49,055 nt of DNA from Phycisphaeraceae bacterium (GTDB lineage: Bacteria; Planctomycetota; Phycisphaerae; Phycisphaerales; Phycisphaeraceae), in the NCBI GenBank assembly GCA_029260615.1, contig JAJDCX010000105.1, positions 1 to 49,055 of the forward strand. Direction: 5' to 3'. This document shows, piece by piece, positions 34,735 to 42,096 of the stretch. The number at the start of each line of letters is the position of its first letter. Positions within the stretch are counted from its first letter, which is position 1. The notes under the pieces are model-generated. The model searched no databases. It was given only the letters and a program-made list of their open reading frames with translations, and was not told where the DNA came from. The translations under genes were made by a program, and so were the position numbers.

Positions 34735-36387
34735 CTACCCGTCCACTTGCGCGATGATGTCTTGCGTGACATCCCAGAAATTTTCTTCCCGAAACGCGGT
34801 CGCAGCTCCGGGGAGCGAGCCGAAGCGCTGGGTGTGATGGTTCCAGTGGTCCTGTGCGGAGAATAGTTTCTGCTTGACCGCCCCAGCCAACGCCGAGTCA
34901 CCGGTCTTCTTGAACCGACGGTACGCCACCAGCCCCCCGATAAGGTCCCTCAACGCCTCGAAAAAGGATTCCGTGTAGAGAAGCGTGTTGACCAACGGCT
35001 CCAGTTCACGGTGACACCGGTCGTTGACCACCTGCTGCAAGGCCGCGCGGTGTCGGCCAACCGTTTCTGCCGCCGCTTCCTTCTCATTGACCAATCCGTC
35101 CAACTCCGACTCGCTTAGGTGCTGGATAATACGCCAGGCACTGCGGGTATCCAGCAAGTCGTCCTGGACCCAGTCCGCGTTAGGGTGCCAGGGGTTTTCA
35201 CGCCCACGGGCAAAGGGCCCCAGGTAGAACGCCTGCATGACAAACTCTGACGAGTCCTCCAGGAGCCTCACGACATGCGCCGCCGTGTTGTCGTCTAAAC
35301 CCAGGCGACCACGGACCCATTGCTCCGCCAAGCCGCGCAGATCAACACACGGATCATCTGCCAACAATGGAACAGCAAACACATTCGCATCGATCCACTG
35401 CTCGTTCTTAACGAACGGCCCGCCCCAGCCCCCGCCACGCACCCACGCCCAGAGCCCCGCGAGGTTTACCCGGCCGCAAGCCTCCGCCAGGCCGTGCACC
35501 TCACCCTCCTGATCCGCAACCTCCGGACACCCGTCACGCCACAACGGCACCTGCCAGTTGGGGATGCCGCCCTTGCCCTCAAATTCTCGCTGGCACTGCA
35601 ACTCGTACAGGATCGGTCGATCACCACACGCCAGGCTCGACGGGTTCCACCGCTGGTACCGCCAGAAGTCGGTCTGCGTGAACTTAAACGAAAGTATCAG
35701 CCGGTCGTCTTTGGGATCACCCGGCAGGCTCTCTGCGATGCGTTTGGCTAGCTCCGGCACGTCGTGCATCCCACCGGGGCGGACATTCCACGCACGCACG
35801 ATCAACCGCTTACCCATCTGTTCAACAACCAGCCGATGGGCACGCTTGATAAACGCCGAGGCACGCTCCGCACGACCGAATCGGCTGCAGCGCGGGCAGT
35901 GCGGGCTGTACAGATCATTGCCGATTAAATGTGGCAGGCGTTGCGCATCGGTGTCACCAAAACGCAGCACAACCCCTTGAACCCTAGGCCAACGGTTGAG
36001 TAAGGATTCCAGCCCCGACGCAGACAACTCCAGCGCCTGCTCGCTTGCCGGGCACAGCGTCTGGGGCCGACCCTTGCAACACAACCCGTTCACGTTCCGC
36101 TGCACCGCATGAACCCCCAGCACCAATACGTCATACGAAAGATACACCGCAAGCCCCGCATCACTGGCGGCATCAATCGTCTGCCCGATATGATCCACTC
36201 GCGCATTGACCCACCGCCGCATCTCATCGGAACCGATCGCGTCGGTGTTCTGGATACCCGACAACGCCGTGCTCTCGTAGATGACCAGCCCGTTGTAACC
36301 CAACGCCTTGAGCTCGGCGGGGGCCTGATACCGGCTATGCACCGCCGGCTCGCCCGGGTTCTCTAAAATTGTCGCCAGCTTCAACAT
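34735..36387 (-). CDS. Glycoside hydrolase-like TIM-barrel protein, family uncertain
   Basis: The protein of about 550 aa begins MLKLATILENPGEPAVHS and looks like a TIM-barrel carbohydrate enzyme: alternating strands and helices (YNGLVIYESTALSG; VQGVVLRFGDTDAQRLPHLI; LIVRAWNVRPGG) with aromatic motifs (SFKFTQTDFWRYQRW; YELQCQREFEGKGGIPNWQ; WAWVRGGGWGG) reminiscent of alpha-glucuronidase-type GH families. No signal peptide is visible, so it would act in the cytoplasm. A helical C-terminal domain of about 150 residues follows. The start has no Shine-Dalgarno sequence; a TATCAT lies 8 bases upstream. The precise family is not recognised. Confidence 0.6.
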   Translation of the reverse strand: MLKLATILENPGEPAVHSRYQAPAELKALGYNGLVIYESTALSGIQNTDAIGSDEMRRWVNARVDHIGQTIDAASDAGLAVYLSYDVLVLGVHAVQRNVNGLCCKGRPQTLCPASEQALELSASGLESLLNRWPRVQGVVLRFGDTDAQRLPHLIGNDLYSPHCPRCSRFGRAERASAFIKRAHRLVVEQMGKRLIVRAWNVRPGGMHDVPELAKRIAESLPGDPKDDRLILSFKFTQTDFWRYQRWNPSSLACGDRPILYELQCQREFEGKGGIPNWQVPLWRDGCPEVADQEGEVHGLAEACGRVNLAGLWAWVRGGGWGGPFVKNEQWIDANVFAVPLLADDPCVDLRGLAEQWVRGRLGLDDNTAAHVVRLLEDSSEFVMQAFYLGPFARGRENPWHPNADWVQDDLLDTRSAWRIIQHLSESELDGLVNEKEAAAETVGRHRAALQQVVNDRCHRELEPLVNTLLYTESFFEALRDLIGGLVAYRRFKKTGDSALAGAVKQKLFSAQDHWNHHTQRFGSLPGAATAFREENFWDVTQDIIAQVDG

Positions 36388-36433
36388 GACCGCGGATGAT
36401 AACGGATGTTTGCCCGAGCCGTCGGGCACAGCG

Positions 36434-36874
36434 TCACCCATACCCCAACTCCGCCAGGTCGTCCTCATCCAGCCCGAAGTGGTGCCCGATCTCGTGGAGC
36501 AGAGTGATCTTCACCTGCCTGCGAAGCTCCACCAGCCCCCGCCCTCGCCGCACGCCCGGCCCACCATCACCACCCCCGCCACGACCACCTTGAAACCCCG
36601 CCAGCCTCATGATCGGACCACGGAACAGCATCATCCGATCCGGTAGATCCGCAGAGGCCTGCACACTCCGATCCGTCAACGCCGTCCCCCAGTGCAGCCC
36701 GCACAAGTCCCCACCGCCCTGATCCCCAAACAAATCCGCCAACAACGCCTCCCCGGGCTCATCCTCCACAATCAAAGGCACCTCCTCCAACAACTCATGC
36801 AACCGCCCCGGCAACCCACCGATCACACGGTCCAACTCCTCATCAAATAGTTGCCGATCGCGGGTTGAAATCAT
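36434..36874 (-). CDS. Zincin-like metallopeptidase family protein
   Basis: The 146-aa product ends with LLHEIGHHFGLDEDDLAELG, the HExxH...D signature of the small minigluzincin-like family found next to housekeeping genes in many bacteria (Zincin_1 type). A Gly/Arg-rich segment (about residues 97-112) is an insert in front of the zinc helix. It has no signal peptide. It precedes the GH-like gene by 46 bp and is probably the first gene of that operon. The substrate is unknown. Confidence 0.85.
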   Translation of the reverse strand: MISTRDRQLFDEELDRVIGGLPGRLHELLEEVPLIVEDEPGEALLADLFGDQGGGDLCGLHWGTALTDRSVQASADLPDRMMLFRGPIMRLAGFQGGRGGGGDGGPGVRRGRGLVELRRQVKITLLHEIGHHFGLDEDDLAELGYG

Positions 36875-36910
36875 GGGGAAAGGGTAGCCGCTCTGAAGGG
36901 AGAAGAGTTT

Positions 36911-37332
36911 GCCGCGAATAAACGCGCATGAACGCGAATCAGAGGCCTAGAACCAGACGCTTGAACTCGACCTTGGGCTTCTGGAAATTGAATAGCAAGG
37001 CAAGATGAAGCCCGATAGCCCGCAGGTAATTCAGGCACTGAGCGGTGTGCTCCGGCGCAAATTCGCTACAGCACTTCAACTCGACGATGAGTTGGTCCTC
37101 AACGAGGATGTCCGGGTAGTAACTCCCAACCGCCGCCCCCTTATAACTTACTTCGACCTGTCGCTGCGGCTCCGCCCGAAGACCAAGCAGCCGCAATTCA
37201 GCAACCAACGAGTTCTCATAAACCTTCTCCGCAAACCCTGCCCCAAGCACATTACTCACCTCAAACGACGCCCCGATGACACGCTTAGCCACATCTTCCA
37301 AATATTCGCGTTCATCTGCGTTCATTTGCGGC
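36911..37332 (-). mobile_element. GxxExxY nuclease element bounded by 29-bp inverted repeats
   Basis: The left repeat (36911-36939) and the right repeat (37304-37332) are inverted copies of 29 bp with 25 identical positions. Similarity may continue outward with small gaps (AAGAG...TTT). The repeats are made of GCGAAT and GAACGC words. The right one contains the start codon and the first seven codons of the nuclease gene; the left one ends at the base where the stop codon begins. The whole unit is 422 bp. No clear target-site duplication can be identified. Confidence 0.75.
36939..37325 (-). CDS. GxxExxY protein, PD-(D/E)XK nuclease family
   Basis: The 128-aa protein carries the family signature GAGFAEKVYE (GxxExxY) and a PD-(D/E)XK core: SYYPDILVEDQLIVELK, with Asp in PD and Glu/Lys in ELK. 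Proteins of this family are small, of unknown function, and scattered in many copies through some bacterial genomes (family knowledge). A nuclease role is likely from the residues. The N-terminus MNADEREYL is encoded by the right inverted repeat of the surrounding element. No ribosome site is obvious, apart from the repeat itself. Confidence 0.9.
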   Translation of the reverse strand: MNADEREYLEDVAKRVIGASFEVSNVLGAGFAEKVYENSLVAELRLLGLRAEPQRQVEVSYKGAAVGSYYPDILVEDQLIVELKCCSEFAPEHTAQCLNYLRAIGLHLALLFNFQKPKVEFKRLVLGL

Positions 37333-37390
37333 TAAATCCTCTTGGCTTTCACCACCGATCCCCCCCCAGCATACCACCACACCAAACAGC

Positions 37391-37396
37391 TACAAT
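37391..37396 (+). promoter_or_regulatory. -10-like box next to the rlmN start codon
   Basis: TACAAT is followed by seven bases and the rlmN ATG, the same layout as at polA and proA. No Shine-Dalgarno and no consensus -35 are seen. Confidence 0.4.
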
Positions 37397-37403
37397 CTCC
37401 GCC

Positions 37404-38537
37404 ATGGACGATCGCCCGCACCTCTTCGACCTGACCCCCCAGACCCTCGGCGAACTGATCGCCGACTGGGGCATGCCCGCCTTCCGCGCTAAACAAGTCC
37501 TCGAATGGGTCTACCAACAGGGCGTCACCGACCCCCAACTCATGACCAACCTGGGCAAGGCAGACCGCCAAACGCTTGCACAAAACCTATGTCTCGTCAG
37601 GGGCCGGGTCCTGGGCCACCAGCTCGCAACCGATGGCACACAGAAGATGCTCATCGACTGGAGCCTCCCCCCGGATCCCCCGGTTTCGCCTGTCTCCCCG
37701 GAATCTCCGCAAAACCAACCCGATACCCACTCGCTAAATGTCCTAGGCGACAGCGCATCGCAGACCGAATGCGTCATGATCCCCGCCGACGAATCCAAAC
37801 CCCGACGCACCGCCTGCATCTCCAGCCAGATCGGTTGCGCCGTCGGGTGTAAGTTCTGCGCCTCGGGCCTGGGTGGGCTCGATGGCAACCTCACCGCCGG
37901 GCAGATCATCCAACAGGCCTGGCAGCTAGGCCAACTCAAAGGCGTCGATCGCATAAGCCACATCGTCTTCATGGGGATGGGAGAACCACTGGCCAACTTC
38001 AATGAAGTCACCCGCGCGATCCAGACGCTGACCGCGCCCTGGGGCCTGGGCATCTCCGCCCGACGCATCACCGTCAGCACCGTCGGGCTCCCTTCACAGA
38101 TCCGCAAGCTCGCCGAGATCGACATCCCCATCACCCTCGCGGTCAGCCTCCACGCACCCAACGACGAGCTACGCCGCCAGCTCATCCCCTGGGCCAAGTC
38201 CGTCACCATCGACCAACTCATCGACGCCGGCCGGGACTACTTCAAAAAGACCGGCCGAGAGGTCACACTCGAGTACATCCTCTTAGGCGGTGTCAACGAC
38301 CAACCCGAGCACGCCCACGAACTCGCCCACATCGCCAAACGCCTGCGCAGCAACATCAACCTGATCCGCTACAACGAGGTCGCCGCCCTCCCCTTCAACC
38401 GCCCCGCCGACCCCAGCGTCCGCCAATTCCAACACGTCCTACAGACAGCCGGGGTCAACTGCCACATCCGCGCCAGCCGTGGCCGAGACATCGCCGCCGC
38501 ATGTGGCCAGCTACGCCACGAGCACCGTTCTGTATAG
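37404..38537 (+). CDS. rlmN: Dual-specificity 23S rRNA/tRNA adenine-C2 methyltransferase
   Basis: RlmN is a radical-SAM enzyme that methylates C2 of A2503 in 23S rRNA and A37 in some tRNAs. The 377-aa product has the CxxxCxxC iron-sulfur motif in GCAVGCKFCASGL, the SAM-binding FMGMGEPLANFNEV, ISTVGLPS-like VSTVGLPSQIRKLA, VSLHAPNDELR, and the C-terminal catalytic cysteine in RGRDIAAACGQL. The ORF extends upstream, but MDDRPHLFDLTPQTLGELI is the family start. A Pro/Ser-rich insert (about residues 90-105) interrupts the loop before the SAM domain. The start appears leaderless. Confidence 0.94.
   Translation: MDDRPHLFDLTPQTLGELIADWGMPAFRAKQVLEWVYQQGVTDPQLMTNLGKADRQTLAQNLCLVRGRVLGHQLATDGTQKMLIDWSLPPDPPVSPVSPESPQNQPDTHSLNVLGDSASQTECVMIPADESKPRRTACISSQIGCAVGCKFCASGLGGLDGNLTAGQIIQQAWQLGQLKGVDRISHIVFMGMGEPLANFNEVTRAIQTLTAPWGLGISARRITVSTVGLPSQIRKLAEIDIPITLAVSLHAPNDELRRQLIPWAKSVTIDQLIDAGRDYFKKTGREVTLEYILLGGVNDQPEHAHELAHIAKRLRSNINLIRYNEVAALPFNRPADPSVRQFQHVLQTAGVNCHIRASRGRDIAAACGQLRHEHRSV
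37667..37701 (+). repeat. C-rich in-frame tract in rlmN
   Basis: Blocks of C separated by GGAT, GGTTT and GTCT encode PPDPPVSPVSPESP in a loop that is short in most RlmN proteins. The word CCCCCGGTTT is shared with the linker of the NlpC/P60 gene. Confidence 0.55.
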
Positions 38538-38574
38538 CTTTGATAGATACGGCAACCCCGCATCCAACGCGATA

Positions 38575-38611
38575 AACCTCAAATAGCACGTGTCTTTTCA
38601 GACATGAGGTT
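38575..38611 (+). other. Two-part hairpin in the rlmN-GGDEF spacer
   Basis: AACCTCA (38575-38581) pairs with TGAGGTT (38605-38611), and inside it TGTCT pairs with AGACA around TTTC. It has no T-run, so it is not a standard terminator. The rest of this AT-rich spacer (38538-38778) shows no gene and no recognised riboswitch. Confidence 0.45.
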
Positions 38612-38778
38612 ATTGGACTTGGTTCTCATAACATATTTTGCCATGTTTCGGCATCATATATTACTGCATGAACCGTTCAGCCGTTCCAACCGATATTGAT
38701 CTGATGTGACCGTGTCTCACTTTTATTGTGTAAATATGAATATAGAGAAATCAAACCGCTTTTTGACGATCCGGGCAG

Positions 38779-41592
38779 GTGCATGAAGTTGCAAGTGAAA
38801 TGCTAATGCTCAAACGCAAAAATAATCTTGAGGGCAATAAGCGGCGCCGACCGCACGGGGCCCTGATCTATTTTGTACTGGCGACACTCAGTCTATCAGC
38901 CGTCGCGGTGAGCCTGGGCCTGAATCTCTATCAGTCGAATCTATATCAGGAATCGGTGGAGATGAACACCGTCTGGACTTCCCGTCTGGACCAAATAGCT
39001 AAGTTTTTGTCTATCTCCTCTGTGGCGAACGTCGCGGGCAACGATGTTTTCGACAATCACCTTGTGGATCAACAGGACGCGATATTCAATGCCGAAGCAG
39101 ACCGCTTCCGTCAGGCGATCCATGATTTCGAGAAAGAGCTGACAGCCAACCCTTGCTGTAATCCACCGGATATTAATCAGTTTGACGAGCCGATGGCACA
39201 GACACGCAGTGCCTGGCTGGCGATGGAATCACAGGCGCAATCCATCTTTGACCTGTTACGCAAGGGCGACACCACCACGGCGAGCCAACATATGGCAGCC
39301 TTTGATCGCAGCTATGCCGATCTCCATTATGCGATGGCGTCGATCCGTGGTCAGATCTCAGGCATCATCGACGACCACCTCGCCGAGCAGAACGGGGCCG
39401 TCGGGCTGATCCATAAGCTGGAAATCGGGATCGTCTCACTCATCACGCTGGTAGCCGTTGCCATCGCGTTCTATGGACGCAGGCTCTCCATCGTGATGAG
39501 ACGATTGGATGATGAACGTGAACGCGCGCTGGTTGATCTGAACAATCAGAAATACTCCGTAGATCAGCACTCCATCGTCAGTATTGCAAACATCCATGGA
39601 GATATAACCTACGCCAACGACAAGTTCTGTGAACTAAGTGGGTACTCGCTCGAGGAACTGGTCGGCCAGAACCACCGACTAGTCAAGAGCGACGAACACC
39701 ACCGCGCATTCTACCGCAACCTCTGGAAAACAATCTCCAGTGGAGATCCCTGGCGAGGGGAGATCAAAAACCGCGCCAAGGACGGCACGTACTACTGGGT
39801 CGATGCCACCATCGTCCCCTTCAAGGATGAATACGGCAAGATCACCCAGTACGTCGCCATACGCACCGACATCACCGCCGCGAAAGAAAGCGAACGCCGC
39901 TACCAACTCGCGGTCAACGGCTCCGGCGACGGGCTTTGGGACTGGGACCTGCTCACCGACAGGGTCTACTACGCACCGCAGTGGAGGCGGATGCTGGGGA
40001 TCGGCCCCGAAGAAACAGTCACCGATACACCCGAGGAGTGGACCAGCCGGATCGATCCCCGAGACATCGGGGCCTTCATGCAGGAGTTCGACCATCACCT
40101 GCGTGGCCTAGACCAGACGTTCGAGGTCGAGCTTCGGATGATTCATACCCACGGAAAAACAGCCTGGATGCTCTGCCGAGGCGCCGTCGTCCGCGACAAG
40201 ACCGGCCGGGCAATCCGCGTCGCAGGATCATTGGCCGACATCACCGAGATCAAAGAGGCCCAAGACAAACTCCGCCAGGCCGCCGAGCACGACCGCCTCA
40301 CCGACCTCCCTAACCGTGAACTATTCAAAAAGAAGCTCGATAAAGCGATCCAACGAGCCCAGGACAACCCCGACTTCAAGCTCGCCGTCCTGTTCTTCGA
40401 CTTCGACCGCTTCAAGGTCATCAACGACAGCCTCGGCCACAACGTCGGCGACGCCCTGCTGATCGACATCGCCAAGCTGTTTGAATACAGCCTGCGCCAC
40501 GGCGACACCGCCGCGCGGTTCGGCGGCGACGAGTTCGTCGTACTCCTAAACGACCTGCGTGATTTCGATGAAGCCCTCGAGACCGCCGAGCGCCTCCTCA
40601 AAACCTTCGCCAAGCCCCACGACCTCCTGGGGCACTCCGTCACCTCCACCGCCAGCATCGGGCTGGTTACCAATGAGCAGGATTACACCTCCGCCGATGA
40701 CATGATCCGCGACGCCGACGCCGCCATGTACCAGGCCAAGGACACCGGCAAAAACAAGACCGTCGTCTTCGACAAGGCCATGCACGCACAGGCGATGGAT
40801 CGTCTGACCCTTGAAGCCGACCTGCGATCAGCGATCTCGGACGATCAACTCAAGCTCCTCTACCAGCCGATCATCGAATTAAGCACCGGAGAACTCACCG
40901 GGTTCGAGGCACTGATCCGCTGGGAACACCCCAAACGCGGGCTCGTCAGCCCCGCTGACTTCATCACCATCGCCGAGGACACCGGCCTGATTGTCGATAT
41001 CGGCAGTTGGATCATCCAAACAGCTTCACAACAGATCGCCGATTGGAACGGCAGGCTCTGCCCGGACCGCGCCCTAAGCGTGAATGTCAACGTCTCCAAA
41101 CGCCAGCTCCTGAACCCCACCTTCCGCGACGAAGCCCTGAAGTGCCGGCATCAACACAACCTACAACCCCAGGTACTAAAACTCGAGATCACAGAGAGTG
41201 TCATTTCCGATGAGCGTGCCGACGTGGTCACCTTGCTGCGCCAACTCCGCGAGGACGGCTTCCCCATCGTCATGGATGACTTCGGCACAGGCGTCTCTTC
41301 CCTAAGCACCCTCCACGACTACCCGATCGATGTCTTAAAAATCGACCAGAGCTTTATCCGTGTCCTTGACCGGGACCGCTCGCTCTTGGCGGTCGTGGCC
41401 GCCATCACCAACCTCGCAGAGAACCTGGGCATCCTGACCGTGGCCGAGGGCGTAGAATCGCCTGACATCGTCGGGGCCCTGCAGTCGATCAATTGTACCT
41501 GGGCACAGGGCTACCACTTCGCCAAACCCCTGACCGCCCCAGAGGCCGAGGCGTTCATCCTTAGCATGGGTGAGCAGAAGCTATCCGCCTAA
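38779..41592 (+). CDS. Membrane sensor with two PAS, GGDEF and EAL domains (c-di-GMP turnover)
   Basis: The 937-aa protein can in principle make and break cyclic di-GMP. A membrane helix (about residues 30-55) and a second one (LEIGIVSLITLVAVAIAFYG, about 210-230) enclose a helical periplasmic sensor. Two PAS domains follow (about 255-365 and 375-495). The GGDEF domain (about 510-665) has an intact RFGGDEFVV and an upstream RHGD that fits the inhibitory RxxD site. The EAL domain (about 685-925) has FEALIRWEHP, LEITES and DDFGTGVSS, so both activities look possible. The start may be GTG 38779 or ATG 38800 or 38806. Confidence 0.93.
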   Translation: MHEVASEMLMLKRKNNLEGNKRRRPHGALIYFVLATLSLSAVAVSLGLNLYQSNLYQESVEMNTVWTSRLDQIAKFLSISSVANVAGNDVFDNHLVDQQDAIFNAEADRFRQAIHDFEKELTANPCCNPPDINQFDEPMAQTRSAWLAMESQAQSIFDLLRKGDTTTASQHMAAFDRSYADLHYAMASIRGQISGIIDDHLAEQNGAVGLIHKLEIGIVSLITLVAVAIAFYGRRLSIVMRRLDDERERALVDLNNQKYSVDQHSIVSIANIHGDITYANDKFCELSGYSLEELVGQNHRLVKSDEHHRAFYRNLWKTISSGDPWRGEIKNRAKDGTYYWVDATIVPFKDEYGKITQYVAIRTDITAAKESERRYQLAVNGSGDGLWDWDLLTDRVYYAPQWRRMLGIGPEETVTDTPEEWTSRIDPRDIGAFMQEFDHHLRGLDQTFEVELRMIHTHGKTAWMLCRGAVVRDKTGRAIRVAGSLADITEIKEAQDKLRQAAEHDRLTDLPNRELFKKKLDKAIQRAQDNPDFKLAVLFFDFDRFKVINDSLGHNVGDALLIDIAKLFEYSLRHGDTAARFGGDEFVVLLNDLRDFDEALETAERLLKTFAKPHDLLGHSVTSTASIGLVTNEQDYTSADDMIRDADAAMYQAKDTGKNKTVVFDKAMHAQAMDRLTLEADLRSAISDDQLKLLYQPIIELSTGELTGFEALIRWEHPKRGLVSPADFITIAEDTGLIVDIGSWIIQTASQQIADWNGRLCPDRALSVNVNVSKRQLLNPTFRDEALKCRHQHNLQPQVLKLEITESVISDERADVVTLLRQLREDGFPIVMDDFGTGVSSLSTLHDYPIDVLKIDQSFIRVLDRDRSLLAVVAAITNLAENLGILTVAEGVESPDIVGALQSINCTWAQGYHFAKPLTAPEAEAFILSMGEQKLSA

Positions 41593-41681
41593 ACAACGCC
41601 GCGCCAGACCCCTCCCCCTCCCGCCCTATCCCCGCCTACACTTTACCCCCCCTCGCAACGCGATTAGACTCTACCCAGACG

Positions 41682-41755
41682 GGCCGTGTAGCTCAGCTGG
41701 ATAGAGCGGCTGCCTCCGGAGCAGCAGGTCAGAGGTTCGAATCCTCTCACGGTCA
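41682..41755 (+). tRNA. tRNA-Arg (anticodon CCG)
   Basis: All four arms fold. The acceptor GGCCGTG pairs with CACGGTC (one G-T pair), the D-stem is GCTC/GAGC, the anticodon stem GCTGC/GCAGC encloses CTCCGGA with anticodon CCG, and the T-arm AGAGG-TTCGAAT-CCTCT is perfect. The discriminator is A and CCA is not encoded. The anticodon reads CGG. It stands directly before an integrase remnant, a classic attachment site. Confidence 0.96.
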
Positions 41756-41794
41756 TTGCAATTAAGTTTCGCCGATCGCTAAGTTTAAGCGAAC

Positions 41795-41811
41795 CTCTCG
41801 ACGGTCGAGAG
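41795..41811. repeat. Perfect palindrome after the tRNA
   Basis: CTCTCGAC-G-GTCGAGAG has 8-bp perfect arms around one base. It has no T-run on either side and lies 40 bases after the tRNA. Confidence 0.7.
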
Positions 41812-41831
41812 TGCGGCCTGGAAGACAAGCC

Positions 41832-41851
41832 AAAACGGTATGTACCGTTTT
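41832..41851. repeat. Perfect palindrome before the integrase remnant
   Basis: AAAACGGTA and TACCGTTTT are 9-bp perfect arms separated by TG. An outer GAAGA/TCTTC pair (41821-41825 and 41855-41859) can extend the stem. AAGGAG and the ATG at 41872 follow. Confidence 0.7.
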
Positions 41852-41871
41852 AGCTCTTCAAGGAGCCGCAC

Positions 41872-42096
41872 ATGCCTCGTCTCACCCACAAAGTTCCCTC
41901 GTACCGGTTACACAAGGCCTCCGGCCAGGCGGTTGTCACACTTAATGGACGCGACCGCTGGCCCGGTACACCACTCCAGCCAGAAAAAGTTCTAATGGCG
42001 TCCTGTTGTCTCCGAGGGCTTCCTCATTATTTCAGCGCGGGCCGTACCTATTTGGCCAAGCAGATCCAGTATCTCAAAACCGAGGTCTACCAATAG
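41872..42096 (+). pseudogene. Tyrosine-recombinase (phage integrase) N-terminal remnant
   Basis: The first 28 or so codons read MPRLTHKVPSYRLHKASGQ, then AVVTLNGRD. This is the characteristic start of planctomycete site-specific recombinases, in which the N-terminal arm is followed by a core-binding and a catalytic domain. After GRD the family pattern is lost, and the frame ends after 74 codons inside the 3' end of the convergent hydrolase gene. None of the catalytic Arg/His/Tyr region is present. AAGGAG lies about 7 bases before the ATG, so the start is still complete. Its position behind tRNA-Arg supports an integrated element that was later lost. Confidence 0.72.

Noticed and set aside
38538..38778. 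Cyclic di-GMP riboswitch before the GGDEF-EAL gene
   Set aside because: The spacer is AT-rich and has a hairpin, but none of the conserved GEMM core sequences was found.
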